Shown: positions 15,816 to 25,415, counted from the first letter of the stretch. The stretch: 64,000 bases of DNA from Candidatus Nitrosopumilus sp. (GCA_029263475.1 JAJCXK010000026.1:1-64000); one strand, 5' to 3'. Numbers and translations: made by a program. Notes: generated by a model not told the origin, from the letters alone.

Positions 15816-18131
15816 CTATTCCAAGTTGTGCATGGATGCAAAGTCCTTTGAGAATGCAGACAGGCTCTCTGGTACTGATATTGAAATGGAGTCCTTTAGT
15901 GACAGGTCCTTGCCTTTCTTTTCGTTCCATACGTTGGAGTTAAACTCGGTAATCTCTTTTGTAAATCGTGTGAGATCTTCAGGGGATTCTACTTCTACTT
16001 GTCTTTCCTTGTGGATGCTTTTATCTGAATACAGGACCTTCCAGAGGTGTTCGGTGATGAACGGAGTAATCGGTGCCAACAGCTTCAGAATTGTCGACAG
16101 TGTCTTATGAAGGGTAAATATTGCACCGTCTCTTTCTTCGTCGGTAAAGCCGATTCCGTAGGCCCTTGCCTTTGCCATCTCGATGTAATGAGCTGCAAAC
16201 AGATTCCATGTGAACTCCCTGATTGCAATTGCAGGAATGAAAAAGTTGTAATCGTCATATCCTCGCTTGCATTCCTTGACCAAGTTGTCAAGCTCTGACA
16301 AAATCCACTTGTCTGATGCGGAAAGTATAGCCGATTCTATCACCGGAAAGCTTGACAGGAATCTTGAGACATTCCACAGCTTGCTGAGGAATTTTTTGGT
16401 TGACTCTATCTTTTGCTCGTTGCACCTAAAGTCATATCCGTGGTTGATTTCACTTGCACTCCAGAATCTGAATGTGTCAGCACCTGATTTCTCAATTACA
16501 GGTAATGGATCTATTGCGTTTCCCTTGCTCTTGCTCATCTTCATTCCCTTTTCATCAAGACCGTATCCCATTATCCATGCCTCAGACCAAGGTTTCTCTC
16601 CTGTGATCTGCTCACATCTCAAAAGGGTATAGTACAGCCATGTCCTGACAATGTCTTTTGCCTGGGGCCTGATTGAGGCAGGGTATACCTTTTTGAAAAA
16701 TTCATCATCACGGTTAAACTTGGAAATGAAAAGTGGTGATACGCTAGAGTCCATCCATGTATCGAAGGTTCGCTCCTCACCTACAAATTCTGTGGAATCA
16801 CACTTTGTGCAGTTATTGATTGGGCATTTTTCCATCCATGGCCTGTAATATTTTCCTGGTTCTGGAACATGGGGTTCTGAGCAGTTCTTGCAGTACCATA
16901 TTGGGATTTCAGTTCCATAGTATCTCCTTCTTGATATCGGCCAGTCTATGTTTATTGATTCCAGCCAGTTCATTAGGATCTGCTTGTGCATGGTTGGATG
17001 GAACGTGACTTCCTGGCCCAGTTTCTTTATTTTTGATACTGCCTCTTTTTGCTTGAGATAGTACTCTTCCATTGGAATAATTTCAATTGGTATCTTGCTT
17101 CTTTCAGAGACTGGCGTTCTGTGTATGATGTCTTCAGTTTTTTCCAGAAATCCTTTTGTTTTCAGGTCTTCGATGATCTTTGTTCTTGCTTGTTTTGGTT
17201 TCAGTCCTGCATATTCTTCTGCGACTTCTGTCATTCTTCCGTCCAGTCCTATCGCAACAATTTCTTCCAGTTGCATTTCTCTAAACAGTGCAACGTCGTT
17301 TTGATCACCGTAGCTGCATACCATTACTGCCCCTGATCCGAATTCCTGTTTTGCAGAATGATGTGTCTTTAGTTCAACTTCGGTATTGGTAATTGGAACG
17401 ATTATTTTCTTTCCGATGTATTGTGTGTACCTTTCATCTTCTGGATTTACGATGATGGTTCTGCATGCGCAAAGTAGCTCCGGCCTTGTACTTGCAATGA
17501 CTATCTCTTTGTCAGTGTCTTTGATTTTGAATTTCATGTAGACCAGCTTTGTGGAAATGTCCTCGTAGATGATCTCCGCATCGGCAATGGTGGTACCTGA
17601 TACCCAATCATAGTTGTTGGGTCTGTTTGCAAGATACACCTGTCCCTTTTTCCACAAGTCAATGAACGTTGATTGGGTCAGTGTCCTGTATTCCTCAGAG
17701 TCTGTCCTGTAGTAGTTTGCAAAATCGCCGCTGAGTCCGAGGCTTTTCATAATGAGGATCATCTCTGCCTCCAAATCATCCAACGCATCTCTGCACAGGC
17801 TCAGAAATTCACCCCTTTCTGTTTCCCTCATCCTGATCTTGTGCTTTTTTTCTGTGTACAGCTCAACTGGAAGCCCGTTTCTGTCAATCCCTATCGGAAA
17901 GTAGACGTTTTTTCCTGCCATTCTTGCCGTACGGGCAATCATGTCAATTTGTGAATAGTGTGCTGCAGCACCAATATGCCAAGGTCTGCCTGATGGATAT
18001 GGTGGTGGGGTGTCTATCGTAAAATTGTCTTCTTGCGGAATGAAATCATATATTTTTTCTTCTTGCCATCGCTTTAGCACGTTCTTTTCCAGCTCTGGAT
18101 TCCATGCCTTTTCTGATATTTTGGGGTCCAT
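15816..18131 (-). CDS. valS: Valyl-tRNA synthetase
   Basis: This class I aminoacyl-tRNA synthetase of 771 residues charges tRNA-Val. The HIGH-type motif appears as HIGA near residue 57 (PSGRPWHIGAAAHYS) and the KMSKS loop as KGMKMSKSKGNA near residue 528. Zinc-type cysteine pairs occur in WYCKNCSEP and INNCTKCDS, as in archaeal ValS. The editing-domain region and anticodon-binding helices follow the usual order, and the length is normal for archaea. The ATG is 11 bases from the stop of the upstream PTPS gene, so the two may be co-transcribed. Confidence 0.95.
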   Translation of the reverse strand: MDPKISEKAWNPELEKNVLKRWQEEKIYDFIPQEDNFTIDTPPPYPSGRPWHIGAAAHYSQIDMIARTARMAGKNVYFPIGIDRNGLPVELYTEKKHKIRMRETERGEFLSLCRDALDDLEAEMILIMKSLGLSGDFANYYRTDSEEYRTLTQSTFIDLWKKGQVYLANRPNNYDWVSGTTIADAEIIYEDISTKLVYMKFKIKDTDKEIVIASTRPELLCACRTIIVNPEDERYTQYIGKKIIVPITNTEVELKTHHSAKQEFGSGAVMVCSYGDQNDVALFREMQLEEIVAIGLDGRMTEVAEEYAGLKPKQARTKIIEDLKTKGFLEKTEDIIHRTPVSERSKIPIEIIPMEEYYLKQKEAVSKIKKLGQEVTFHPTMHKQILMNWLESINIDWPISRRRYYGTEIPIWYCKNCSEPHVPEPGKYYRPWMEKCPINNCTKCDSTEFVGEERTFDTWMDSSVSPLFISKFNRDDEFFKKVYPASIRPQAKDIVRTWLYYTLLRCEQITGEKPWSEAWIMGYGLDEKGMKMSKSKGNAIDPLPVIEKSGADTFRFWSASEINHGYDFRCNEQKIESTKKFLSKLWNVSRFLSSFPVIESAILSASDKWILSELDNLVKECKRGYDDYNFFIPAIAIREFTWNLFAAHYIEMAKARAYGIGFTDEERDGAIFTLHKTLSTILKLLAPITPFITEHLWKVLYSDKSIHKERQVEVESPEDLTRFTKEITEFNSNVWNEKKGKDLSLKDSISISVPESLSAFSKDFASMHNLE

Positions 18132-18142
18132 TTCTTAATCAT

Positions 18143-18958
18143 CTATCTTAAAATATTTGAAATAATATGGGAGCCCTTGTTGTAGCCTTCATAGATGTAT
18201 ACTCCTACCGCCTCTACGTTTGATGGCATCTTTGGAACTAGTAGTTTGATAATTTCACTTGAGAGGTTCTCAACGGTAGCTTCTCCTTCCAACAGATAAG
18301 TTGTATTTTTAGGAACTTGTAGTTCAAACATTCCTTTGGGTCCTTCAAACTGAATGTGATAGTGCGAGTCGTCTTCTTTTTTTAGATATTTTCTGTTGAT
18401 GAAGAATTTATGATCAAACACGTTTACGACTTCCTTGATGATTTTTTTTGCCTCTCCAAAATCTAAAAGCAAGTTGTCCTTCATTTGTCCGACAAGCTCT
18501 ACCATTACAGATGATGTGTGTCCGTGCAGGATGGAACATTTTTCAACCAGTGGTAGTATGTGTGCATAGTCAAATGAAAATGATGCATCTTCTAAAAATA
18601 TGGAACCTGTCTGCGGTGTCTTGTCATAAAATACGACGTCTTGTAATTCTTTAATCTGTGCAACATACTTTGCATGTCCTATTGCCATAACTTTGTCTTG
18701 AGGAAAGTCTTCCTTGACTTGCTTGTATTTCTCAATGTCCTCGTCTGTGTCAATCACCTCGATCAGTCCTTTTTCTGTTTTAAAATCGATAGAAACCTCA
18801 TTTTCATTCTTTAATGTTATTTTGTGATTGTACTCATACTCTTGTTCTAGAAATGTGAGCATTTGAGCAACTGTAAGCTCAGTTCTGGTCTTGAGCAGAT
18901 TTCCCTTTTTATCGATATACCGAAAGTCTGAATCTAAAATTGTAGGACTTGATTCCAT
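18143..18958 (-). CDS. 6-pyruvoyl-tetrahydropterin synthase-family protein with extra N-terminal domain
   Basis: The protein has 271 residues. The C-terminal 145 hold the PTPS/QueD fold: zinc ligands in FDYAH and the HGHT motif (ILHGHTSSVMVEL), then LLLDFGEAK and FDHKFFINRK. The N-terminal 125 residues (strands, then GLIEVIDTDEDIEKYKQV) are additional to the usual 120-residue enzyme and not recognised. The PCD gene at 19028 lies upstream on the same strand, so a pterin role is likely; QueD-type deazaguanine chemistry (archaeosine) is the alternative. Confidence 0.8.
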   Translation of the reverse strand: MESSPTILDSDFRYIDKKGNLLKTRTELTVAQMLTFLEQEYEYNHKITLKNENEVSIDFKTEKGLIEVIDTDEDIEKYKQVKEDFPQDKVMAIGHAKYVAQIKELQDVVFYDKTPQTGSIFLEDASFSFDYAHILPLVEKCSILHGHTSSVMVELVGQMKDNLLLDFGEAKKIIKEVVNVFDHKFFINRKYLKKEDDSHYHIQFEGPKGMFELQVPKNTTYLLEGEATVENLSSEIIKLLVPKMPSNVEAVGVYIYEGYNKGSHIISNILR

Positions 18959-19027
18959 GTGAAGTCAGTTGACTTTGGTTATAATATAAATTCTGTAATA
19001 TCTGTGCCTAAAATCCTTCATTTGCAT

Positions 19028-19306
19028 CTAAATCAAAGAATTTAGGATTCTGGCCAGATTGACATCGTTATCTGTAATGCCTCCCGTGTCATGCGTAGTT
19101 AATTCTATGGTGATCCGGTTGTATACGTTAAACCACTCTGGATGATGATTCATTTTTTCTATTTCCATGGCTGCCCTGGTCATAAACCCAAAGGCCTGAT
19201 TGAAACTGTCAAATTGGAATTCTTTGTGGAGCTTTTCATTTACGACACTCCATCCTGGTAGATTTTCCAGTTTTTCATCAATGTCTATTTGTGATAATCG
19301 CATCAT
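19028..19306 (-). CDS. Pterin-4a-carbinolamine dehydratase
   Basis: The protein has 92 residues and the full PCD/DCoH signature: [39 protein letters not shown], and a final helix. The conserved histidines (NHHPEW and THD) that dehydrate 4a-hydroxytetrahydropterin are present. It lies 69 bases upstream of the PTPS-like gene on the same strand, which suggests a pterin recycling pair. The start is one of two adjacent ATGs. Confidence 0.92.
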   Translation of the reverse strand: MMRLSQIDIDEKLENLPGWSVVNEKLHKEFQFDSFNQAFGFMTRAAMEIEKMNHHPEWFNVYNRITIELTTHDTGGITDNDVNLARILNSLI

Positions 19307-19378
19307 GCTGTTCTAGTTCTGGCATCAAATTAAAAGATTGATTCATTACCCTTTGTAGAATTTGTGGGGTGAGATACA

Positions 19379-20134
19379 TTGGATGAAATGAAACAACAGT
19401 TGTTTGATAACATAAAAAATTCAATTTCTGAGACTGTACACACAAAGAAGATCGGCATTGCTTATTCTGGCGGTGTTGACAGTACACTGATTTCGAAAAT
19501 CTGCCATGACATGGACTATGATGTTATTCTGCTAACCGTTGGATTTCCTGAATCACATGATATCTTGTTTGCAAAAGAAGTCAACGAATATCTAAAGTAC
19601 CAACACCATGTTTTGGAAATTGATTCTGAATCTTTTCCCAATGTTGCATCAAAAATTAACCAAACTATAAAGACTGACAACTTATCCTGGAATGAAAACT
19701 CTATTGCCTTTCACTATGTTTCTAAACTGGCAAGCAACTTGGATCTTGATACTGTGATTACTGCTAACGGAATTGATGAGCTGTTTTGCGGCTACAATGC
19801 ATACCGGGAAGTATTTTCTGGAGGGGAGTCTCAAATCACCGAAGTGATGCTTGCCAAACTGGACAACGAGTTAAAAATGATGAAGGCCATAAATCTGGTT
19901 ACATCCGAATTTGGGGTAACGTTGTTTCAGCCCCTTCTCTCGCCAAAATTCATAGAATATGCAAAAACTGTCCCAATATCTGAAAAAATTCACAGCTCCG
20001 AAGATCTGTATCGAAAGCATATCATACGAAAATTGGCCGTCGAAGTCAATGTTCCTGAACTTTCTTGCACCAAACGGAAAAAGGCATTACAGTATGGTTC
20101 CAAGATTCACAAGGCTTTGTTAAAAACTAGATGA
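19379..20134 (+). CDS. Asparagine-synthase-domain (PP-loop) protein without glutaminase domain
   Basis: The protein has 251 residues. The PP-loop ATP-binding motif SGGVDST lies near residue 30 and a second nucleotide-binding stretch, ANGIDELFCGYN, near residue 130, as in the synthetase half of asparagine synthase B. No N-terminal Ntn glutaminase domain is present, so it must use ammonia or another partner. TTG 19379 is preferred over ATG 19388 because GGTGAG ends six bases before it. Its 3' end overlaps the convergent purB by eight bases. The substrate may not be aspartate. Confidence 0.8.
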   Translation: MDEMKQQLFDNIKNSISETVHTKKIGIAYSGGVDSTLISKICHDMDYDVILLTVGFPESHDILFAKEVNEYLKYQHHVLEIDSESFPNVASKINQTIKTDNLSWNENSIAFHYVSKLASNLDLDTVITANGIDELFCGYNAYREVFSGGESQITEVMLAKLDNELKMMKAINLVTSEFGVTLFQPLLSPKFIEYAKTVPISEKIHSSEDLYRKHIIRKLAVEVNVPELSCTKRKKALQYGSKIHKALLKTR

Positions 20135-21488
20135 ATTTCTTGACTGTCTTTTGAACTGTTCTTTCCACGTTTTTTATGATTGCAGGTGATGCTCCAAGGT
20201 GCTTTTCTGGTGAAAATATGGAATCTATTTCCTTGACGGTAAGCTGTGAAGTAAACGCCTTGTCGTTCTTGATTGCGTCGATATAGAACATTCCCTTGTC
20301 GTTTGCCTCAAATGCCACTCTCTGCACATCTTTGTATGCCACAAATCTTGGAATGCCTTTTCTGATCAGCGCTTCTAGGACAAACTCTGCAAAGATTTGA
20401 CCCTTTGTAATGTACAGGTTATCTACAATTCTTTTTTCATTAACCATCAAATTTGAAACTATTCTTGTCATGGTTTCTAGCATCTCATCAACTAGGATGG
20501 ATGCAGTTGGAATCGTGAACCTCTCGTTGGCTGAGTTTGAAAGGTCTCGCTCGTGCCATAATGGTATATTTTCAAATGCAACTGCCACCTGACTTCTAAC
20601 TAATTTTGATAATGATGACACGCGTTCACTCTTGATTGGATTTCTTTTTACCGGAACTGCACTGCTTCCCATCTGTCCCTTCTTGAACTGTTCAGCAACC
20701 TCTCCGATCTCCGTCCTTTGCAGGTTTCTAATCTCTATTGCTATCTTTTCTAATGTAGTTCCAATCAATGCAATCTGAAATGCATATTCTGCATACCTTT
20801 CTCTTGGAACAACCTGGGTGGTGACTTCTGCGGGGAATAATTTCAACCTCTTTGCAGCTCTTCTTTGCACCTCTAGTGACTTGGCACCCATAAGAGAACC
20901 AGTCCCTACAACTCCCAATGTCTTGCAAATCAAAATTCTCTTCTTAATCTCCTCTATTCGTTCTACGTGTTTTGCCATCTCTGCTGCCCAATTTGCAAAC
21001 TTTAACCCAAATGAAATGATACTTGCATGCTGACCGTGCGTTCTTCCAACTGCTGGAATCTTTCCATGTTTTACTGCCTTTTTTGCAAGAATTGATGCCA
21101 TCCTTGCAACTTTTGGTTCAATGATTTGCAACGCATCTCTCATCTGCATTGAATTGCTTGTATCTACCAAGTCGTTACTAGTAAGGCCATAATGTATCCA
21201 GGGCCTTGCTTTTTTAGAGCACTTTTCACTTAGTGACTCAACGAGCGCTGCAGTATCATGATCACTCTTCGCCTCCAGCTGCTTGATTCTTTTTGCAGTG
21301 ATTTTTCCAGATGTTGCAGCCCTGTGAATTTCTTTTCCGACTACTTTGGATATGATTCCTATTTCACTTTGGGCAATTGCGGCTGCACCCTCAATTTCCA
21401 GCTGATAATCAACTTTCTTTTGCTCGCTGAAAATGTCCATCATTTCTTTTGTGCCATAACGGCCATTATCGATAGGTAAAATTGCCAA
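20127..21488 (-). CDS. purB: Adenylosuccinate lyase
   Basis: This fumarase-superfamily enzyme of 453 residues cleaves SAICAR and adenylosuccinate in purine synthesis. The signature loop reads GSSAVPVKRNPIKSE near residue 275. The catalytic His region is GRTHGQHA near 150, and the substrate segment HYGLTSNDLVDTSNS near 95. It starts with TTG (no ATG is in phase nearby). purA is encoded about 31 kb away, so the AMP branch genes are not clustered. Confidence 0.95.
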   Translation of the reverse strand: MAILPIDNGRYGTKEMMDIFSEQKKVDYQLEIEGAAAIAQSEIGIISKVVGKEIHRAATSGKITAKRIKQLEAKSDHDTAALVESLSEKCSKKARPWIHYGLTSNDLVDTSNSMQMRDALQIIEPKVARMASILAKKAVKHGKIPAVGRTHGQHASIISFGLKFANWAAEMAKHVERIEEIKKRILICKTLGVVGTGSLMGAKSLEVQRRAAKRLKLFPAEVTTQVVPRERYAEYAFQIALIGTTLEKIAIEIRNLQRTEIGEVAEQFKKGQMGSSAVPVKRNPIKSERVSSLSKLVRSQVAVAFENIPLWHERDLSNSANERFTIPTASILVDEMLETMTRIVSNLMVNEKRIVDNLYITKGQIFAEFVLEALIRKGIPRFVAYKDVQRVAFEANDKGMFYIDAIKNDKAFTSQLTVKEIDSIFSPEKHLGASPAIIKNVERTVQKTVKKFI

Positions 21489-21568
21489 TATTTTCAGTCA
21501 TCACGCATTGAAAATAAATCTACTCATGCTCATTGACGGGCTGTTCTGTTTTATTTTTCGTTGATGAT

Positions 21569-21734
21569 ATGACTCACAAGCTATTTTTTTGAAAAACTGG
21601 GAGTTTTTGAAGCGGTTTATTCCAAGTATGGTGGATCTAGATGGTTCATGAACGTGACAAGTGTTGAAAAATGCAGTTGCCTTGCTAACTTTTCAAATGA
21701 AAAACACTGCTTGTCCAATTTTCAAGAACTATGA
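21569..21734 (+). pseudogene. Frameshifted small Cys-rich ORF
   Basis: From ATG 21569 the frame reads MTHKLFF then TGA. Removing one T from the T7 run (21584-21590) gives about 54 residues: MTHKLFFEKLGVFEAVYSKY, then RWFMNVTSVEKCSCLANFSN and EKHCLSNFQEL. The CxC and KHC cysteines look like a metal site or disulfides, and the codons look protein-like throughout. It could be a recently broken gene, a slippage-decoded gene or an assembly indel. It occupies most of the gap between purB and the next gene. Confidence 0.45.
21672..21694. repeat. 23-base direct repeat (second copy at 21833-21855)
   Basis: TGCAGTTGCCTTGCTAACTT plus TTC occurs exactly at 21672-21694, inside the broken Cys-rich ORF, and at 21833-21855, antisense within the lysine-rich protein gene. 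A related CAGTTGCCTTGC lies at 22057. An exact 23-mer 161 bases apart is not expected by chance and indicates local duplication. Confidence 0.8.
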
Positions 21735-21769
21735 ATTGAGGTCTGATAAAATGGGTTTTAGAAGAGTTT

Positions 21770-21970
21770 CTAACTTCTGGTTCTCTTCTTTACGGCTGCA
21801 ACCTTTTTTGATGATCTAGTCTCTTTCGTTTTTGCAGTTGCCTTGCTAACTTTTCCCTCAGTCTTGATACTTTTTCCGCTTCTTCTGTCTGCACGAGAAG
21901 CTTTAGCCCTGACCTTCTGCTCGTCATTTTGTTTTTCCACTTCTTTTTCCGTTAGTTTTTTTCTTACCAT
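21770..21970 (-). CDS. Small, highly basic Lys/Ala-rich protein
   Basis: The product has 66 residues from ATG 21970 (MVRKKLTEKEVEKQNDEQKV); an upstream start would add 22 atypical residues. More than a third of residues are Lys or Arg, with Ala/Ser/Thr between them, much like the tails of histone H1 or other nucleic-acid-packing proteins. There is no folded domain. A nucleic-acid-binding role is an inference from composition only. Confidence 0.55.
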   Translation of the reverse strand: MVRKKLTEKEVEKQNDEQKVRAKASRADRRSGKSIKTEGKVSKATAKTKETRSSKKVAAVKKRTRS

Positions 21971-22251
21971 GTGCAATGAAACTATACATGATAAATAAAT
22001 CAGATCGTCTATTTGATTTCTGATTGTTTTTTGCAAATGATTTTTCGATGATGCGTCAGTTGCCTTGCAAAATCTGCTCTAAACGCTTGAAATGCTCTTG
22101 TCTGATTTTTTTGGTTGTTTAATTTTGAATGTCTTTTGTAATCCGTTGTTTTTTCTGATGAGTCTTTGGATGATTTCTGTTTGATTTGAAATTATTCTCA
22201 AAATTCTTCTGATGATTTAAATTGGATTGAAAGAAATTTTCACCAATACTC

Positions 22252-23700
22252 ATGTCTTTTACTTCCCCTAGAAAAATTGGAGAAAATCAATATCAGATAG
22301 ATGCTGATTCTAATCTTGGAATGAAAGTTCCCGTGAGAATTTATGCTGATGAGCCATTGATGCAAAAGATGCTGTCTGACAGAACAATCATGCAGGCACG
22401 AAATGTTGCCTCGATTCCAGGTATAGTTGGTCATAGTGTCGTATTGCCTGATGGACACGAAGGATATGGATTTCCAGTTGGCGGAGTTGCTGCAATGGAT
22501 GCCGAAGAGGGAATGATTAGCCCTGGCGGTGTCGGATATGATATTAACTGCGGCGTCCGATTACTTCGTTCAAACTTAACAGAACAAACTGTTCGTTCAA
22601 AATTAAAAGAACTGGTAACTGATCTTTTCAGTTCCATTCCTTCTGGTGTAGGTTCCAAAGGGGCAGTAAAACTGACCCATTCGGAACTTGATGAAGTTTT
22701 GGTAAAGGGAGTAAACTGGGCAATTGATCATGGCTATGGAACATCTGATGATTCTGATGTATGTGAGGAAAATGGACAGATTCAAAACGCTGATCCAAAC
22801 AAAGTTTCTGACAAGGCAAGAAAAAGGGGTGCGCCTCAACTTGGAAGTCTGGGATCTGGAAATCATTTCCTTGAAGTGCAAAAGGTTGCAGAAATACATG
22901 ATGAGGAAGCGGCAAAGAGAATGGGTATAGAAGAGGGAACAATTACAATTCTAATTCATTGTGGATCCAGGGGATTTGGACATCAAGTGTGTAGTGATTA
23001 TCTTAGGGTTGCAGAACAGGCAATGCAAAAATATGACATTAACTTGCCTGACCGAGAACTTGCTTGTGTGCCAAATAATTCTGAAGAGGGAGAGTCCTAC
23101 AGAAAGGCTATGTTTTCTGCATTAAATTATGCTTGGAGTAACAGGCAAATGCTGACTCACTGGACTAGGAATTCATTTCAGCGTGTGTTTAACCAATCAG
23201 AATCTGATCTTGATATGAAATTGGTTTATGATGTTGCACATAACATTGCTAAAGTAGAAAAGCACAAGGTTGATGGGCAAGATCGTAATTTGGTGGTGCA
23301 TCGAAAGGGGGCTACAAGGGCATTTCCTGCAAACCGACAAGAGATACCCTCAAAATATCGTGATTTAGGACAACCCGTTTTGGTTCCGGGTTCGATGGGA
23401 ACTGCAAGCTGGATACTGCTTGGACAACCAAATTCAATGAACTTGAGCTTTGGTTCTACTGCACATGGTGCGGGGAGGACCATGTCGCGTTCAAAGGCTA
23501 GAAGAAACTATACCGAAGAAAATGTAAAAAAATCACTCAATGACAAGGGCATATTTATCAAAGCGTTAACGCGAGACGGGGTTGTGGAGGAAACTCCTGA
23601 GGCCTACAAGGACGTTGATGCCGTAGTCAACGTGTCTCATAATTTGGGAATTGCCACAAAAGTTGCAAAGCTGGTGCCTATAGGTGTGATTAAAGGTTGA
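22252..23700 (+). CDS. rtcB: tRNA-splicing RNA ligase RtcB
   Basis: This GTP- and metal-dependent RNA ligase of 482 residues joins tRNA exons. Signature segments: PDGHEGYGFPVGGVAAMD, SPGGVGYDINCGVRLL (metal Cys), GSGNHFLEVQ, HCGSRGFGHQ and GSTAHGAGRTMSRSKA, which contains the His that becomes guanylylated. The full length is normal for archaea and no intein is present. It overlaps the PDCD5 gene by four bases, a linkage that probably forms one operon with the gene at 24131. Confidence 0.96.
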   Translation: MSFTSPRKIGENQYQIDADSNLGMKVPVRIYADEPLMQKMLSDRTIMQARNVASIPGIVGHSVVLPDGHEGYGFPVGGVAAMDAEEGMISPGGVGYDINCGVRLLRSNLTEQTVRSKLKELVTDLFSSIPSGVGSKGAVKLTHSELDEVLVKGVNWAIDHGYGTSDDSDVCEENGQIQNADPNKVSDKARKRGAPQLGSLGSGNHFLEVQKVAEIHDEEAAKRMGIEEGTITILIHCGSRGFGHQVCSDYLRVAEQAMQKYDINLPDRELACVPNNSEEGESYRKAMFSALNYAWSNRQMLTHWTRNSFQRVFNQSESDLDMKLVYDVAHNIAKVEKHKVDGQDRNLVVHRKGATRAFPANRQEIPSKYRDLGQPVLVPGSMGTASWILLGQPNSMNLSFGSTAHGAGRTMSRSKARRNYTEENVKKSLNDKGIFIKALTRDGVVEETPEAYKDVDAVVNVSHNLGIATKVAKLVPIGVIKG

Positions 23701-24134
23701 GCGAAGAAGATTCTGAACTTGAAAGACTAAAGGCAAAGCGACTTGCCGAAATGCAGAAAAATATATCGATTAAACAAGATGTTGAGTCTGCACCCGAACC
23801 CGCGAAAGAAACAGTTTCTGAAATTACTCCTAGGGATTCTTTGATCAAGGTGCTTGGGTTTAGGGGATTGGAAGTTTTAGAAAAAGCTGAATCCCAACTC
23901 CCTAACGAAACCAAAATGATCGTAGAAAAATTGTCTGAACTAATAAAGACTGGAGAAATCAATGAAAACACTGAAAGTCTTGATGGTGGAAAATTATTGG
24001 CATTGTTTAGATCCGTTGGACTGAATGTCCGAATGGATACAAAAATCAATGTAGAGCAGGACGGAAAATTTGTATCTTTGAGTGACCGGTTCAGCAGTAA
24101 ATCCTCCAATGATCCTGACGGTGATGAGCAGTGA
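23697..24134 (+). CDS. PDCD5/TFAR19-family DNA-binding protein
   Basis: The protein has 145 residues from a TTG that overlaps the rtcB stop. The N-terminus (SEEDSELERLKAKRLAEMQK) is the conserved start of archaeal PDCD5 proteins, which have a helical-bundle core and bind double-stranded DNA. The later part is longer than usual and less conserved, ending acidic (SNDPDGDEQ). The match rests mainly on the N-terminal helix. Confidence 0.65.
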   Translation: MSEEDSELERLKAKRLAEMQKNISIKQDVESAPEPAKETVSEITPRDSLIKVLGFRGLEVLEKAESQLPNETKMIVEKLSELIKTGEINENTESLDGGKLLALFRSVGLNVRMDTKINVEQDGKFVSLSDRFSSKSSNDPDGDEQ

Positions 24135-24442
24135 ATGTAGTTTTAGAAGTCGGAACAAAAAATTATGTTGATGATCTTCTGTCTATCAAAAAAGCACTTT
24201 CGCACATGGAAAGTCTGGTGGGTTGTTACAACGGGTATCTTTTCAGTGAACCGTCATCCAAATTTGGATGGACATTTTTCAAATTATCTTTTAAACCTAA
24301 TTTACAAAATGGTGTAAGGGAAAAATTCTCTGACATGATTGCAAGGTATGACTCTCTTGATCAATCGCAAAAATTTGCTAAGTTCATGACAGATTATTTT
24401 ATTTCTAGAGGCTGTGATGTTAAAATAAAAATGTCTGACTAG
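24131..24442 (+). CDS. Conserved small protein of unknown function
   Basis: The product has 103 residues from GTG 24131, overlapping the PDCD5 stop by four bases. The sequence is mixed alpha/beta with no membrane span (start [31 protein letters not shown]; end [11 protein letters not shown]). It is the last gene of the rtcB operon and overlaps the convergent rps11 by four bases. No family recognised. Confidence 0.65.
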   Translation: MNVVLEVGTKNYVDDLLSIKKALSHMESLVGCYNGYLFSEPSSKFGWTFFKLSFKPNLQNGVREKFSDMIARYDSLDQSQKFAKFMTDYFISRGCDVKIKMSD

Positions 24443-24975
24443 ACTCTTCTTCCTCTTTTTCCACCTTTCTTTCTGGTGGTATCATGAGGGATGGGTGTGA
24501 CATCATCAATCCTTCCAATCTTGAATCCGCCTCTTGCCAATGCTCTAATTGCAGCTTGGGCACCTGGACCTGGAACTCTGGAGCCAACTCCACCTACTGC
24601 GCGAACTCTGATGTGGAATCCTGTAAACAGTTTAGTTCTTGCAGCATCAACAACAGCGTTTGCTGCCTTCATTGCTGCAAATGGTGATGATTCGTATCTG
24701 TCAGCGTTAACATGCACGCCACCAGAACTGATGGCTACAGTTTCTGCACCTGTAAGATCGGTCATGTGAATAATTGTATTATTGTAACTGCTGTAAATGT
24801 GAGCAATTCCCCATTTATCGGGAGCTTGTTTTTTGGTCTCTGGTTGGGCTTTCTCCTCCGCAGCAGCAGCCTCAGTTGTTACTTCCTCCGCAGCAGCCTC
24901 AGTTGTTACTTCCTCGACTAGCTCTTCAGTCTTCTCTACTGGTGCTTCTACTACTTCGGTTTCGACTTCTGACAA
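24439..24975 (-). CDS. rps11: 30S ribosomal protein uS11 with acidic N-terminal extension
   Basis: The protein has 178 residues. The last 128 are uS11 ([19 protein letters not shown], then [20 protein letters not shown], ending [15 protein letters not shown]). The first 50 residues are a Glu/Ala/Thr extension with an EEVTTEAAA repeat, absent from most archaeal uS11. uS11 sits in the small-subunit platform next to 16S helix 45 and the mRNA exit. The extension arises from a short DNA duplication at about 24863-24913. Confidence 0.95.
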   Translation of the reverse strand: MSEVETEVVEAPVEKTEELVEEVTTEAAAEEVTTEAAAAEEKAQPETKKQAPDKWGIAHIYSSYNNTIIHMTDLTGAETVAISSGGVHVNADRYESSPFAAMKAANAVVDAARTKLFTGFHIRVRAVGGVGSRVPGPGAQAAIRALARGGFKIGRIDDVTPIPHDTTRKKGGKRGRRV

Positions 24976-25092
24976 TGAATATTGAGCCCTTAAAGGGTTT
25001 AAAATACATTCATTTTCTTACCATGAACTAATTTGTCTCTGGGAGTGTGAATCGATCACTATTCATATACTGTTTATCCATGGTTGCATTGA

Positions 25093-25413
25093 ATGGCGTC
25101 GATTCTGTTAATGGCCATCGGGGTTGGTGTTGCGACTGCTTTGCTTGCTTCAGTAGCATTTCAATTCCTAATACCTGGTAATGATTCTGGCATGTCTCCA
25201 TTGGAAAAAGACTGTCAGGAGATTGCCAATGAGGGATACAAAATACATTCGATTTATCCTGATTTTGGTCTTGATGAACTTCCTCATGATGATTTCAAGC
25301 GCATAGAATATCTGGATAAACTGTGGATGGAAAAATGTGTCGCCGTCTTACCAACAGAGTCAATCATAAGTATTGCAAATAATGTCGAAAGAGATGTCCT
25401 GCACGGAGAATGA
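25093..25413 (+). CDS. Membrane-anchored small protein
   Basis: The product has 106 residues. An N-terminal span (MASILLMAIGVGVATALLAS, ending FQFLIP) is followed by a soluble segment with two cysteines (KDCQEIANEGYKIHSIYPDF and WMEKCVAV). It is divergent from rps11 and abuts the convergent thiL with a two-base gap. No family recognised; an extracytoplasmic soluble part is likely. Confidence 0.6.
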   Translation: MASILLMAIGVGVATALLASVAFQFLIPGNDSGMSPLEKDCQEIANEGYKIHSIYPDFGLDELPHDDFKRIEYLDKLWMEKCVAVLPTESIISIANNVERDVLHGE

Positions 25414-25415
25414 TA

